Shown here: in pieces, positions 53,328 to 64,000 of the stretch
How the letters are laid out: each line of letters starts with the position of its first letter
Position numbering within the stretch: the first letter of the stretch is position 1
Assembly (NCBI RefSeq): GCF_900114345.1
Contig: NZ_FOZJ01000002.1
Coordinates: forward strand, 930,001-994,000
Direction: 5' to 3'
Origin: Microbacterium sp. cf046
Lineage (GTDB): Bacteria; Actinomycetota; Actinomycetes; Actinomycetales; Microbacteriaceae
Length of the DNA stretch: 64,000 nucleotides
Notes under the pieces: generated by a model
Told to the model about the DNA's origin: nothing
Database searches by the model: none
Seen by the model: the letters and a program-made list of their open reading frames with translations, nothing else
Translations under genes and position numbers: made by a program

Positions 53328-54170
53328 TCAGTCGAACAGGCGCTGCGTCAGCGCGAACCAGGTGGCTGGGCCCACGATGCCATCGGCGGGTGGCGCGAAC
53401 ATCGACTGGAACTGCCGGGCCGCGGCATCCGTCAGCGGTCCGAAGTCACCGTCGAAGACGAGGCCGCCCGGCAGGAGCGTCTGGGCCGCGCGCACTGCTT
53501 CGCCGGTATCGCCGAGGCGAACCGTCTCGATGAGCGACGGCCAGTCGAGCTGCCCGAGCGTGGTCGAGATGAACGTCGCCCGCAGCGTCATCTGGAACGT
53601 GCGGGTGGCCTCGCCGCTGAGCGGACCGTATGCGCCGTCGGCCACGATCGGCGCGCCGCGGAATCGCAGCAGGTGCTGCGCGGCGAGCACGCGCCAGTTC
53701 GTCGCCTGCGTCGCCCCGACCTTCACGAGCGGCCACGGGCGCGGCCCGGGCTGCATCGTGCTGAGGAACGACCACGTCTCGCGCCCGGCGATGCCGTCCT
53801 GGGTGAGTCCCCAGGACTCCTGGAAGAAGCGCACCCGCTCCTGCGTGATGGGCCCGAAGTCGCCGTCCACGACGAGGGGATCGACACCGGGCGAGGGAAC
53901 CAGCCCGAACTGCTGGACCGCACGCACCGCGTCACCGGTCGAGCCGTTCTGCGTGCTCACGACCAGATGCGGCCACGTGACCGGACCGACGATGCCGTCC
54001 GTGGTCAGTCCCGCCGCGCTCTGCACAGCCGAGACCGCGGCGGTCGTCGCAGGACCGTAGTCCCCGTCGACCACGACGGCGTGCCCGTGCGCCCGGAGAA
54101 GGTATTGGATGGCGGGGACCACCGGTGTCGAGGCACCCGGCCCCGTTGTGCCCCACGGTTCGACGTTCAT
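53328..54170 (-). CDS. Protein of four peptidoglycan-binding (PG_binding_1) repeats
   Basis: 280 residues from ATG with GAGGAGT upstream. Four tandem repeats of about 65 residues, each with a V.A.Q helix and DGD(F/Y)GP followed by GI.G..TW: VVDGDYGPATTAAVSAVQ, VVDGDFGPITQERVRFFQ, VADGAYGPLSGEATRTFQ and VFDGDFGPLTDAAARQFQ. The third is degenerate (no DGI-G-TW ending). No catalytic domain and no signal peptide, membrane segment or lipobox, so how it would reach the wall is unclear; the N terminus MNVEPWGTTGPGAS begins immediately before repeat 1. Confidence 0.85.
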   Translation of the reverse strand: MNVEPWGTTGPGASTPVVPAIQYLLRAHGHAVVVDGDYGPATTAAVSAVQSAAGLTTDGIVGPVTWPHLVVSTQNGSTGDAVRAVQQFGLVPSPGVDPLVVDGDFGPITQERVRFFQESWGLTQDGIAGRETWSFLSTMQPGPRPWPLVKVGATQATNWRVLAAQHLLRFRGAPIVADGAYGPLSGEATRTFQMTLRATFISTTLGQLDWPSLIETVRLGDTGEAVRAAQTLLPGGLVFDGDFGPLTDAAARQFQSMFAPPADGIVGPATWFALTQRLFD

Positions 54171-54264
54171 CGAGACTCCTCTGTGGTGGAGCTCCCCCAC
54201 CGACACGGTCCCAGACCGGGCAGGGTCGCGCAAGAGTCCCTCGGAGCTGCTCCGCCGCTCCGCG

Positions 54265-54672
54265 TCAGAGCGCGCGGACGCTGTTGTTGCGGGCGTCGTG
54301 CGTGAGTTCGACGAGTCCGAGGGCCTCGAGCAGCGGCGGCAGGTACATGCCGAACCGCCCGCGGTAGCCCTTGCGCAGGCCGTACCAGCCGCCCACCGGG
54401 TTCGCCTCGTCGCGGCCCCAGGCTTCGACGGTCCCGTCAGCGGCGGATTTCTGCTCGTCGGCCGCGCCGAGCGGCACCCAATCGCCCTGCGCGCGGAGCC
54501 ACACGGCGAGGTCGTCGATCGCGCTCAGGTGATACTTGAGCGTCGTCGAGCCCACCTGGCACACGAGTGCCGGCGGGTCGGCATCCTCGTCCCGGTACAT
54601 CGTGTACGCGGACGTGCCCGGCGCCGTGGTCAGGCGCCACGGGTCGTCCTTCGTGCCGGTGCCCTCAGCCAT
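54265..54672 (-). CDS. Small conserved actinobacterial cytoplasmic protein
   Basis: 135 residues from ATG with GAGGGGGA upstream. One compact domain: GTKDDPWRLTTAPGTSAYTMYRD, CQVGSTTLKYHLSAIDDLAVWLRAQGDWV, and GGWYGLRKGYRGRFGMYLPP near the end. The sequence looks like a conserved family (I believe DUF6855, not certain). No membrane segment or catalytic motif seen; function unknown. Confidence 0.75.
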   Translation of the reverse strand: MAEGTGTKDDPWRLTTAPGTSAYTMYRDEDADPPALVCQVGSTTLKYHLSAIDDLAVWLRAQGDWVPLGAADEQKSAADGTVEAWGRDEANPVGGWYGLRKGYRGRFGMYLPPLLEALGLVELTHDARNNSVRAL

Positions 54673-54727
54673 GCTGTCCCCCTCGTCGACGTCGCGAACA
54701 ATACTCCCCTGACCGGGGTTCGGGAAC

Positions 54728-54778
54728 ACGAAGATGCCCGGCTGGCTGGCTCCTTCGCCATCAGCCGGGCATCTTCGT
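54728..54778. terminator. Long inverted repeat, probable terminator
   Basis: Perfect 17-base arms (54728-54744 and 54762-54778, containing GATGCCCGGCTG) around a 17-base loop, 21 bases after the stop of the lipoprotein gene at 54799. No strong T-run, but stem length favours termination. Confidence 0.65.
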
Positions 54779-54798
54779 CGTGATCCGAACCGACCCGC

Positions 54799-55272
54799 TC
54801 ACCGTGCCTGCAGCAGGAATCGCTCGATGTGATCGGCCGTCATCCCCGCGTAGGGGTGTGCCGCCCGGTACTCGATCTGCGCGGTGATGCGATCCGTCCA
54901 CGTCGGGAAGTGCTGCGCAGTCGTCACCGACTGCTGCACGACGACGGTCGATCCGCCCCCGAGCGTCTCGCGGGCCAGCTGCTCCGCGACGCGATCTGCG
55001 GGGACACCGGCGAAGCGTTCGGCGTTCGCGGTGTCGACGGCGGCCTGGTGAGCCAGCTGCTCGGCGATGCGGTCCGCCGGCTGCCACAGGTCGACACCCG
55101 CCGGAACCTCAGCGTTCCGGTTGACGACGACCGGCCCGCTGATCGTGGGCGCGCGGCCGGTCATGCAGCCCGCGAGTCCGACGATCAGAACCGTGCTGAG
55201 TGCGGCAGCCCCGATGCCGCGCGAGATGCGGGACGCGGTGCTCGATGACCGGCCCTTCGAATTGGCGTTCAT
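54799..55272 (-). CDS. Small secreted lipoprotein, unknown function
   Basis: 157 residues, AGGAGGAAG before the ATG. Signal peptide with lipobox STVLIVGLAGC, then a mainly helical region with two related segments, VDLWQPADRIAEQLAHQAAVDTAN and AGVPADRVAEQLARETLG, and MTADHIERFLLQAR at the end. The (W/V)PADR(I/V)AEQLA repeat is a notable internal duplication. No known domain; function unknown. The 227-base upstream gap (55273-55499) contains the ilvC hairpins and otherwise nothing recognisable. Confidence 0.72.
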   Translation of the reverse strand: MNANSKGRSSSTASRISRGIGAAALSTVLIVGLAGCMTGRAPTISGPVVVNRNAEVPAGVDLWQPADRIAEQLAHQAAVDTANAERFAGVPADRVAEQLARETLGGGSTVVVQQSVTTAQHFPTWTDRITAQIEYRAAHPYAGMTADHIERFLLQAR

Positions 55273-55381
55273 TGCTTCCTCCTGGGTTTACCCCGATCAC
55301 CGTTGACCTGGGCTTTTCTGCCCGGATCAGCTTTGATTCGGGCTACTGGGGAGGAGCCGGAATGTCCTGAATTGATACGAA

Positions 55382-55406
55382 GGGCCGCCCCTTATGGGGG
55401 CGGCCC
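55382..55406 (-). terminator. Terminator downstream of ilvC
   Basis: GGGCCGCCCC / GGGGCGGCCC, ten-base stem, five-base loop, about 94 bases after the ilvC stop on the minus strand. Followed by TTCGT. Confidence 0.6.
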
Positions 55407-55443
55407 AGTGGTACCGCGACATCACGCAGATGCGCACGGGACT

Positions 55444-55487
55444 CGGGAGATAACGCGGATTCGGTCAGAATCCCGTGCGATCTCCCG
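55444..55487 (-). terminator. Nested hairpins directly after ilvC
   Basis: Outer stem CGGGAGAT/ATCTCCCG (55444-55451 with 55480-55487) encloses an inner stem GGATTC/GAATCC (55457-55462 with 55468-55473), 13 bases after the ilvC stop. Forms a two-tier stem; likely part of a double terminator or a 3' stability element. Confidence 0.45.
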
Positions 55488-55499
55488 AAGACGGAAGGG

Positions 55500-56567
<1,068 letters not shown>

Positions 56568-57077
56568 TCAGCCGCGCAGGACGCGCTCGGTGATGCTCTT
56601 GCCGCCACGGCCGATCGCGAGCAGGCCGGACTGGGCGAGCTCCTTGATGCCGAACGGCTCGAGCGCGCGGAGGAACGCGTCGACCTTGCCCTTGTCGCCG
56701 GTCACTTCGACGACCAGCGCATCCGGCGCGTAGTCCACGATCGAGCCACGGAAGAGATTGACGACCTCGAGCACATTCGATCGGCTGGCGTTGTCGGCGC
56801 GCACCTTCACGAGCACGTGCTCGCGCTGCACCGATGACGACCTGTCGAGCTCGACGATCTTGATGACGTTGATGAGCTTGTTCAGCTGCTTGGTCACCTG
56901 CTCGAGCGGCAGCTCGTCGACATCGACGACGACCGTGATGCGCGACAGACCGGGCACCTCGGTCACGCCCACCGCGAGGGATTCGATGTTGAAGCCGCGG
57001 CGGGCGAACAGCCCCGCGACGCGGGTGAGCAGACCGGGCTTGTCCTCCACGAGGAGGCTCAGCACGTGAGTCGACAT
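56568..57077 (-). CDS. ilvN: Acetolactate synthase small (regulatory) subunit
   Basis: 169 residues. N-terminal ACT domain HVLSLLVEDKPGLLTRVAGLFARRGFNIESLAVG, then a second ferredoxin-like domain (RADNASRSNVLEVVNLFRGSIVDYAPDALVVEVTG). Confers valine feedback on IlvB. Three bases after the ilvB stop; 42 bases before ilvC. Confidence 0.97.
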   Translation of the reverse strand: MSTHVLSLLVEDKPGLLTRVAGLFARRGFNIESLAVGVTEVPGLSRITVVVDVDELPLEQVTKQLNKLINVIKIVELDRSSSVQREHVLVKVRADNASRSNVLEVVNLFRGSIVDYAPDALVVEVTGDKGKVDAFLRALEPFGIKELAQSGLLAIGRGGKSITERVLRG

Positions 57078-57080
57078 GGC

Positions 57081-58883
57081 TCAGGCCTCCTCATCGAACG
57101 CCGGCGAGTGGTCTCGCGCGTACTGGACGTAGCTGTTGCTGACGCCCTGCGGGACCATCGGCCACACCATCGCATCCGCGCTCACCACGAAGTCGATCAC
57201 GACCGGTCGGTCGTTGGTCTCGAGCGCGAGCGTGATGGCGGCATCCACGTCCTCCTCCTTCTCGACGCGGATCGCGAGGCAGCCGTACGCCTCCGCGAGC
57301 TTCACGAAGTCGGGGATGCGGACCGTGCCGTGACCGGTGTTGAGATCCGTGTGCGAATAGCGGCCGTCGTAGAACAGGCTCTGCCATTGGCGGACCATGC
57401 CCAGCGACGAGTTGTTGATGATCGCCACCTTGATGGGGATGCCGTTGATCGAGCAGGTGGCGAGCTCCTGATTGGTCATCTGGAAGCATCCGTCGCCGTC
57501 GATCGCCCAGACGTGACGGTCGGGCTCGGCGACCTTCGCACCCATCGCGGCCGGCACCGAGTAGCCCATCGTTCCAGCGCCGCCCGAGTTCAGCCAGGCG
57601 TTCGGCCGCTCGTACTTGATGAACTGCGCCGCCCACATCTGGTGCTGGCCCACTCCCGCGGCGTAGATGCCTTCGGGTCCGGTCAGCTCGCCGATGCGCG
57701 AGATCACGTACTGCGGCGACATGTGCCCGTCGGTCGGCTGCGAGTAGCCGAGCGGGAACTCGTCGCGCAGGCCGTCCAGGAAGGACCACCACTCGTCGGT
57801 GTCGACCGTCTTGCCCGCGATCTGGTTGCGGAAGGCGGCCTCGAGGTCGACGAGCACGTCCTTCAGATCGCCCACGATCGGCACCTCCGCCGCGCGGATC
57901 TTGCCGATCTCCGCGGGATCGATGTCGACGTGCACGACCTTGGCGTGCGGGGCGAACAGCGCCGCCTTGCCGGTCACACGGTCATCGAACCGGGCCCCGA
58001 GCGAGATGAGGAGGTCGGCCTCCTGCAGCGCCAGGACAGCAGGGACCGTCCCGTGCATCCCCGGCATGCCGAGGTGCTGCTGATGCGAGTCCGGGAACGC
58101 GCCGCGTGCCATCAGCGTCGTCACGACCGGAGCGCCGGTGGTCTCGGCGAGGGTCAGCAGCTCCTGCGACGCCTGCGCGCGGATCACGCCGCCGCCGACG
58201 TACAGCACGGGCTTCTTGGCCTCGGCGAGCAGCTGCGCGGCCGCCTGGATCTGCTTGCCGTGCGCCTTGGTCACCGGCCGGTAGCCGGGCAGGTCGATCT
58301 TGGGAGGCCAGACGAAGGGCACCTCGGCCTGCTGTGCGTCCTTCGTGATGTCGACGAGCACGGGGCCAGGCCGACCGGTGCCGGCGATCTCGAAGGCCGC
58401 CGCGATCGCCGCGGGGATGTCCTCGGCGCGCTTGACCAGGAACGAGTGCTTCGTGATCGGCATCGTGATGCCGACGATGTCGGCCTCCTGGAAGGCATCC
58501 GTCCCCATCAGGTTCGAGAACACCTGCCCGGTGATGCAGACGATCGGCACGGAGTCCATGTACGCGTCGGCGATCGCCGTCACGAGGTTGGTGGCGCCGG
58601 GGCCGGACGTGGCGATCGCGACGCCGACCTTGTTGGATGCCGCGGCATAACCCTCGGCGGCGTGGCCCGCGCCCTGCTCGTGGCGCACCAGAATGTGACG
58701 CAGCTCGGTGCTGTCCATGAGGGGGTCGTACACCGGCAGGATCGCTCCGCCCGGCAGCCCGAAGACGTCGGTGACGCCGAGCAGCTCGAGCGAACGGACG
58801 ACCGCCTGCGCACCCGTGAGCACGGGCGCTGAGGCGGTGCGAGCGGGAGGCCGTGGGATGGCCGTGGCTGATTCGGCGGGCAT
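57081..58883 (-). CDS. ilvB: Acetolactate synthase large (catalytic) subunit
   Basis: 600 residues from ATG 58883 (AGAGGA upstream). TPP/FAD enzyme condensing pyruvate with pyruvate or 2-oxobutyrate. [19 protein letters not shown], catalytic Glu in [32 protein letters not shown] and the TPP/Mg motif [19 protein letters not shown] through IINNSSLGM are intact. Starts 44 bases after ilvD. Confidence 0.97.
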   Translation of the reverse strand: MPAESATAIPRPPARTASAPVLTGAQAVVRSLELLGVTDVFGLPGGAILPVYDPLMDSTELRHILVRHEQGAGHAAEGYAAASNKVGVAIATSGPGATNLVTAIADAYMDSVPIVCITGQVFSNLMGTDAFQEADIVGITMPITKHSFLVKRAEDIPAAIAAAFEIAGTGRPGPVLVDITKDAQQAEVPFVWPPKIDLPGYRPVTKAHGKQIQAAAQLLAEAKKPVLYVGGGVIRAQASQELLTLAETTGAPVVTTLMARGAFPDSHQQHLGMPGMHGTVPAVLALQEADLLISLGARFDDRVTGKAALFAPHAKVVHVDIDPAEIGKIRAAEVPIVGDLKDVLVDLEAAFRNQIAGKTVDTDEWWSFLDGLRDEFPLGYSQPTDGHMSPQYVISRIGELTGPEGIYAAGVGQHQMWAAQFIKYERPNAWLNSGGAGTMGYSVPAAMGAKVAEPDRHVWAIDGDGCFQMTNQELATCSINGIPIKVAIINNSSLGMVRQWQSLFYDGRYSHTDLNTGHGTVRIPDFVKLAEAYGCLAIRVEKEEDVDAAITLALETNDRPVVIDFVVSADAMVWPMVPQGVSNSYVQYARDHSPAFDEEA

Positions 58884-58927
58884 GATGGTGATCCTCTGTC
58901 GAGAGTTCGATGACTGGGGGGCAGGCC

Positions 58928-60634
58928 TCAACCCGTGACCGCGCCCTCCGCTGCGGAGCGCACGAGCTTGGAGTACTTGGCCAGAACGCCACGGGTATAG
59001 CGCGGAGGAAGCGGCTCCCAGCCAGAGCGGCGGGAACCCAGCTCAGCCTCGTCGACGAGTAGGTCGAGAGTGCGAGCCGCGATATCGACCCGTATCAGAT
59101 CACCATCGCGCACGAAGGCGATGGGACCAGCGTCCACCGCTTCGGGTGCTATGTGGCCGATGCACAGGCCGGTTGTGCCGCCTGAGAATCTGCCGTCCGT
59201 CAAGAGTAGTACATCTTTTCCGAGGCCAGCGCCCTTGATGGCGGCGGTGATCGCGAGCATCTCGCGCATGCCCGGGCCGCCCTTCGGGCCCTCGTAGCGG
59301 ATCACGACGACATCGCCCGCGGAGATCTCACCGGCCTCGAGCGCGTCCATCGCGGCACGCTCCCGCTCGAACACGCGGGCCGGTCCCTCGAACACGTTCG
59401 CATCGAAGCCCGCCGACTTCACGACCGCGCCCTCGGGCGCGATGGTGCCGTGCAGGATCGTGATGCCACCGGTCACGTGGATCGGGTCGTCGAGCCGGTG
59501 GATCACATCGCCGTCCACCGGGTCGGGGTCGAGCTCGCGGAGGTTCTCGGCGAGGGTCTTGCCGGTGACCGTGAGCGCGTCGCCGTGCAGCAGACCCTCG
59601 TCGAGCATCGCCTTCATGACGACGGGGATGCCGCCGTGGCGGTCGACGTCGTTCATGACGTACTTGCCGAAGGGCTTCATGTCGGCGATGTGGGGCGTCT
59701 TGTCGCCGATGCGGTTGAAGTCGTGCAGGGTCAGGTTCACCTGCGCCTCGCGGGCGATCGCGAGCAGGTGCAGCACGACGTTCGTGGAGCCGCCCAGCGC
59801 CATCGCGAGGGCGATCGCGTTCTCGAACGCCTCCTTGGTCAGGATGTCGCTCGTCGTGATGCCGAGGCGAAGGAGGTTGACCACCGCTTCGCCCGAGCGG
59901 TGCGCGTAGTAGTCGCGACGGCGGTCCGCGGCTGCGGGGGCGGCCGATCCCGGGAGGCTGAGTCCGAGCGCCTCGGCAACGGAGGCCATCGTGTTGGCTG
60001 TGTACATGCCGCCGCACGCGCCCTCGCCCGGCGCAAACGCGCACTCGATGCGCTTGAGGTCGGCCTCGGTCATCCGGCCGGCCATGCAGGCTCCCACGCC
60101 TTCGAACGAGTCGATGATCGTGATGTCCTTCTCGGTGCCGTCGCTGAGCTTGACCCAGCCCGGAGCGATCGATCCGGCGTAGAGGAAGACGCTCGACAGG
60201 TCGAGGCGGGCGCTTGCCATCAGCATCCCGGGGATCGACTTGTCGCATCCGGCGAGCAGGACCGTGCCGTCCAGGCGCTCGGCCATCACGACGGTCTCCA
60301 CGGAATCGGCGATGACCTCGCGTGAGACGAGCGAGAAGTGCATGCCCTCGTGGCCCATAGAGATGCCGTCGGAGACCGAGATCGTGCCGAACTGCAGCGG
60401 GTAGCCGCCGCCCGAGTGCACGCCCTCCTTGGCCCCCTGGGCGAGCCGGTCCAGGCTCAGGTTGCACGGCGTGATCTCGTTCCAGCTCGACGCGATGCCG
60501 ATCTGGGGCTTGTCCCAGTCCGCATCCCCCATCCCGACCGCGCGGAGCATTCCGCGAGACGTGGTCGCCTCGATGCCGTCCGTGACGACGCGGCTGCGAG
60601 GTTTGATGTCGATGGAGTTATCGGGCGAAGACAT
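58928..60634 (-). CDS. ilvD: Dihydroxy-acid dehydratase
   Basis: 568 residues. Fe-S dehydratase, third step of Ile/Val synthesis. Cluster cysteines are seen in [29 protein letters not shown] and [31 protein letters not shown] is the C-terminal signature. A TAGACT box six bases before the ATG marks it as the leaderless first gene of the ilvDBNC operon; no Leu/Ile/Val-rich leader ORF lies ahead of it. Confidence 0.97.
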   Translation of the reverse strand: MSSPDNSIDIKPRSRVVTDGIEATTSRGMLRAVGMGDADWDKPQIGIASSWNEITPCNLSLDRLAQGAKEGVHSGGGYPLQFGTISVSDGISMGHEGMHFSLVSREVIADSVETVVMAERLDGTVLLAGCDKSIPGMLMASARLDLSSVFLYAGSIAPGWVKLSDGTEKDITIIDSFEGVGACMAGRMTEADLKRIECAFAPGEGACGGMYTANTMASVAEALGLSLPGSAAPAAADRRRDYYAHRSGEAVVNLLRLGITTSDILTKEAFENAIALAMALGGSTNVVLHLLAIAREAQVNLTLHDFNRIGDKTPHIADMKPFGKYVMNDVDRHGGIPVVMKAMLDEGLLHGDALTVTGKTLAENLRELDPDPVDGDVIHRLDDPIHVTGGITILHGTIAPEGAVVKSAGFDANVFEGPARVFERERAAMDALEAGEISAGDVVVIRYEGPKGGPGMREMLAITAAIKGAGLGKDVLLLTDGRFSGGTTGLCIGHIAPEAVDAGPIAFVRDGDLIRVDIAARTLDLLVDEAELGSRRSGWEPLPPRYTRGVLAKYSKLVRSAAEGAVTG

Positions 60635-60640
60635 TCACGT

Positions 60641-60646
60641 AGTCTA
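60641..60646 (-). promoter_or_regulatory. -10 element (TAGACT) for leaderless ilvDBNC transcript
   Basis: Minus-strand TAGACT, spacer ACGTGA (six bases), then the ilvD ATG; lies in the 44-base gap after otsB. Confidence 0.55.
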
Positions 60647-60678
60647 TTCCCGCGCGGCGGTTCGCTCCCGAGGGGCAC

Positions 60679-61472
60679 CTACTCCCGCGCCGCGGCCCGC
60701 ATCCTCGCCAGCAGACTCAATGCGGCGGCCAGATCTTGGATGCTTCCCACACGTACGGACGCGGCGGTCCGCCCTTCTCCGACGCGGATGCCGAGGTCGT
60801 CGGGTCCCAGGCTCGCCAGGGCGTCCTCATCCGTGACGTCGTCGCCCGCGAACAGCACAGCGGTCGCGCCGACGCGCTCGCGCAGCGCGGCGATGGCGGC
60901 GTCCTTGCCCTCGTGACGGAAGGAGTACTCCACGATGTTGTGTCCGGTGCGGCGGCGCCAGTGCGGCGCGCGCTCGGCCACGAGCCGGTCGGCGGCATCG
61001 CGGGCGAAGCGGGCGTCCTCGTCCGACGCGACACGGGTGTGGATGCCGAACCCGAACGTCTTCGGCTCCACCCACACGCCATCCAGACCCCCGAGCTCCG
61101 CGGTCATCGCGTCGCGCAGCTCGTCGCGCAGCGCGTGTGCGGCATCGTCGTCGTGCGTGTCGAGCTCGCCTTCGCCCGGTACCCAGAACTCGGCGCCGTG
61201 CGAACCGGCGAGGTGGATGGGCGAGTCGTCGCCGTGCTCGGCGATCTCCCGGAGATCGTGCAGACTGCGGCCGGACACGAAGGCGACCGGCGTGTCGGCG
61301 AGCGCGCTCAGTGCGGCGACCGCGGCCGCGGCATCCGGCAGGGCGCGGGCGTTCATCGGCTCGTCCTCCAGCGGCGCCAGGGTGCCGTCGAAGTCGAGCG
61401 CGACCAGCAGGCGATCGGATGCCGCGATGCGCCCCAGGCTCTCGGTGAGGGTCTCGCCGTCGGTCGGTGCGG

Positions 61473-61476
<4 letters not shown>
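60679..61476 (-). CDS. otsB: Trehalose-6-phosphate phosphatase
   Basis: 265 residues. HAD phosphatase releasing trehalose. Motif I LLVALDFDGTLAPL (nucleophile and acid/base Asp), motif II FVSGRSLHDL, SHGAEFW of the cap, and motif III/IV region VLFAGDDVTDEDALASLG are present. Four-base overlap with otsA. Confidence 0.95.
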
Positions 61477-62891
<1,415 letters not shown>

Positions 62892-62958
62892 CGCGCACTC
62901 CTGACAGCCGGGGGAACGTCCAGGCTAACAGCGCCGCACCGACGGCCATGGCTCGGGG

Positions 62959-62964
62959 TAGCGT
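62959..62964 (+). promoter_or_regulatory. -10 element (TAGCGT) for leaderless small membrane-protein gene
   Basis: TAGCGT, seven-base spacer (TGTCGGC), then ATG at 62972. No Shine-Dalgarno. Confidence 0.5.
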
Positions 62965-62971
62965 TGTCGGC

Positions 62972-63226
62972 ATGCGCAAGTACCTCTTCGGCACCGGGCT
63001 CATCACGGCGGTCATGGGCGGCATCACGCTCCTGCGCGGACTGCGCAGCGAGGACCGATTCACCTGGCGAGTGGGCCTCGCGTGGCTGAGCTGGGCAATC
63101 TCGCTCGCGCTCGTCATCGGGACCATCGTGGATGTCCGGCGCGCGTCGATGGGCAAGCTCATCGACACCGACTCGCCCATTGCGCCGAAGGCCGAGAAGA
63201 TCTTCAGACGAAGTCTCCGGCAATAG
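62972..63226 (+). CDS. Small two-helix membrane protein, unknown function
   Basis: 84 residues. Two hydrophobic segments (YLFGTGLITAVMGGITLLRGL and VGLAWLSWAISLALVIGTIVDV) with a cytoplasmic-looking basic tail (SPIAPKAEKIFRRSLRQ). No family recognised. Divergent from otsA; its last 23 bases overlap the convergent GNAT gene. Confidence 0.7.
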   Translation: MRKYLFGTGLITAVMGGITLLRGLRSEDRFTWRVGLAWLSWAISLALVIGTIVDVRRASMGKLIDTDSPIAPKAEKIFRRSLRQ

Positions 63227-63671
63227 TCGCCAGATCGATCTCGTAGTGCATGAAGCCGGTGTCCTGAGCGACCCGGTCGTAGAGCTCCCTGGCCTTGTGA
63301 TTGCTCCGCTGCGTGAGCCAGTACAGCTTGTCGCACCCGGACCGCTCGGCCCACGCCCGCACGTAGGCGATCAGCGCACCACCGGTGCCGCCGCCTCGGG
63401 CCCCGGGGTGGACGTACAGGTCCTCGAGGTAGCAGTACGGTCCGTCCGCCCATGTCGACGGGTGGGTCAGCCAGTTGACGAAGCCGATCGCGTGGCCCGC
63501 GTCGTTTCGCGCGATCGCCCCGTGCACGGCGTCGCCGTCGCTCACCAGGCGGGCGAATGTCAGTTCCGTCTGCTCGGTCGACAGTGCAGTCTCGTAGAAC
63601 TCCAGATAGGCCCACCAGAGCGCGAGCCAGTCATCGTGATCATCCGCGGTGAGAGGGCTGAGAGTCGTCAT
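63204..63671 (-). CDS. GNAT-family N-acetyltransferase
   Basis: 155 residues from ATG. CYLEDLYVHPGARGGGTGGALIAYVRAWAE contains the acetyl-CoA loop (RGGGTG), followed by LYWLTQRSNHKARELYDRVAQDTGF, the conserved GNAT end (N..A..LY). An N-terminal DWLALWWAYLEFYE helix is typical of a common actinobacterial subgroup. Substrate unknown. A TAGTCT seven bases before the ATG suggests a leaderless message. Confidence 0.9.
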   Translation of the reverse strand: MTTLSPLTADDHDDWLALWWAYLEFYETALSTEQTELTFARLVSDGDAVHGAIARNDAGHAIGFVNWLTHPSTWADGPYCYLEDLYVHPGARGGGTGGALIAYVRAWAERSGCDKLYWLTQRSNHKARELYDRVAQDTGFMHYEIDLATIAGDFV

Positions 63672-63678
63672 GCCGATG

Positions 63679-63684
63679 AGACTA
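63679..63684 (-). promoter_or_regulatory. -10 element (TAGTCT) for leaderless GNAT transcript
   Basis: Minus-strand TAGTCT, seven-base spacer (CATCGGC), then ATG at 63671. Confidence 0.5.
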
Positions 63685-63718
63685 GACCCGCAGCCGCCGC
63701 TCCCACCCGGTGGCGGCG

Positions 63719-64000
63719 TCAGCGGGTGAGGATGAGCGCGTCGCCCTGACCGCCACCGCCGCACAGCGCGACGGCTGCGGTGCCGGAACCGCGGCGGACC
63801 AGCTCGTGGACCGCGTGCACGACGAGCCGGTTGCCGGACGCGCCGATCGGGTGACCGATCGCGATGCCGCCGCCGTGGATGTTCACGACGTCGTCGGTGA
63901 GCCCCAATTCGACCTGCGATCGCGCGACGACGGCCCCGAACGCCTCGTTGATCTCGACGATGTCGAGCTGGCCGGGCGTGATGCCCTGCTTGCGGCACGC
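63719..64000 (-). CDS. Thiolase (acetyl-CoA acetyltransferase), C-terminal part only
   Basis: About 93 C-terminal residues; the frame is open to the window edge, so the N-terminal three-quarters lie outside. LDIVEINEAFGAVVARSQVELG, VNIHGGGIAIGHPIGASGNR (active-site His) and CGGGGQGDALIL (active-site Cys) are the two C-terminal thiolase motifs, both intact. Biosynthetic or degradative role cannot be told from this fragment. Confidence 0.93.
   Translation of the reverse strand, partial: ACRKQGITPGQLDIVEINEAFGAVVARSQVELGLTDDVVNIHGGGIAIGHPIGASGNRLVVHAVHELVRRGSGTAAVALCGGGGQGDALILTR

Noticed and set aside
58884..58927. Ile/Val/Leu leader peptide before ilvB
   Set aside because: Only 44 bases separate ilvD and ilvB and no short ORF with branched-chain codons fits.

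Overview
The window looks like a chromosomal segment of a high-GC actinobacterium of the family Microbacteriaceae, most likely Microbacterium or a close relative. The basis is strongly GC-rich third codon positions, frequent GTG/TTG starts, and actinobacterial gene orders (recG-coaD-DUF177-rpmF-rnc-mutM; leuC-leuD-murA-plsC-gpsA-ddl; ilvD-ilvB-ilvN-ilvC). It is dense housekeeping chromosome. I see no prophage, insertion sequence, integrase, CRISPR array, origin or rRNA, and no gap above 300 bases. The longest non-coding stretches (about 185-270 bases, at 17562-17818, 48826-49094, 55273-55499 and 26334-26518) are described as features or under their neighbouring genes.

Layout. 1-6.7 kb: the end of a tandem-GNAT acetyltransferase, then on the minus strand a lipoprotein gene, recG, coaD, DUF177 (yceD-like), rpmF, rnc and mutM. 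6.7-15.4 kb: rsmD, thiL and a DUF3515 lipoprotein, then the minus-strand run leuC, leuD, murA, plsC-type acyltransferase, gpsA, ddl, headed by a small leucine-rich leader peptide. 15.4-20 kb: acyl-lipid desaturase, TerC-family protein behind a probable Mn(2+) (yybP-ykoY) riboswitch, an ECF sigma factor overlapping a DUF4349 membrane protein, and DUF1992. 20-27.7 kb: accessory metabolism (aminoglycoside-phosphotransferase-like kinase, membrane proteins, LLM flavin oxidoreductase, SGNH hydrolase, deazaflavin-type nitroreductase, VOC protein, tRNA-Glu, an orphan secreted protein, an MBL hydrolase). 27.7-32 kb: complete fructose PTS locus (ptsH, fruA, fruK, DeoR regulator). 32-38 kb: another kinase-like gene, two tandem paralogous membrane proteins, tRNA-Gln, gltX, a large lipoprotein. 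38-49 kb: LysR plus divergent class V aminotransferase, MFS, FAH-family hydrolase, ilvE, leuB, DHA2 drug exporter plus TetR, membrane protein, serA. 49-55 kb: DUF4242 plus a large LuxR (LAL) ATPase regulator, small membrane proteins, a peptidoglycan-binding repeat protein, small conserved proteins. 55-64 kb: ilvC, ilvN, ilvB, ilvD, the trehalose genes otsA-otsB, a small membrane protein, a GNAT, and the end of a thiolase.

Functional themes. Branched-chain amino acid synthesis is spread over three clusters (leuCD; ilvE/leuB; ilvDBNC). Fructose uptake, OtsAB trehalose synthesis, cell-wall precursor synthesis (murA, ddl) and phospholipid synthesis (gpsA, acyltransferase) are also present.

The most interesting signals are regulatory. 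About 19 genes have a TANNNT-like -10 hexamer exactly 6-7 bases before an ATG/GTG, which predicts leaderless mRNAs. One of these is a 14-codon leader ORF with four consecutive Leu codons ahead of leuCD. rnc has no ATG/GTG/TTG available for a full-length start. A LysR box overlaps a leaderless -10. I found no clear novel multi-gene system; the candidates worth testing are listed as findings.
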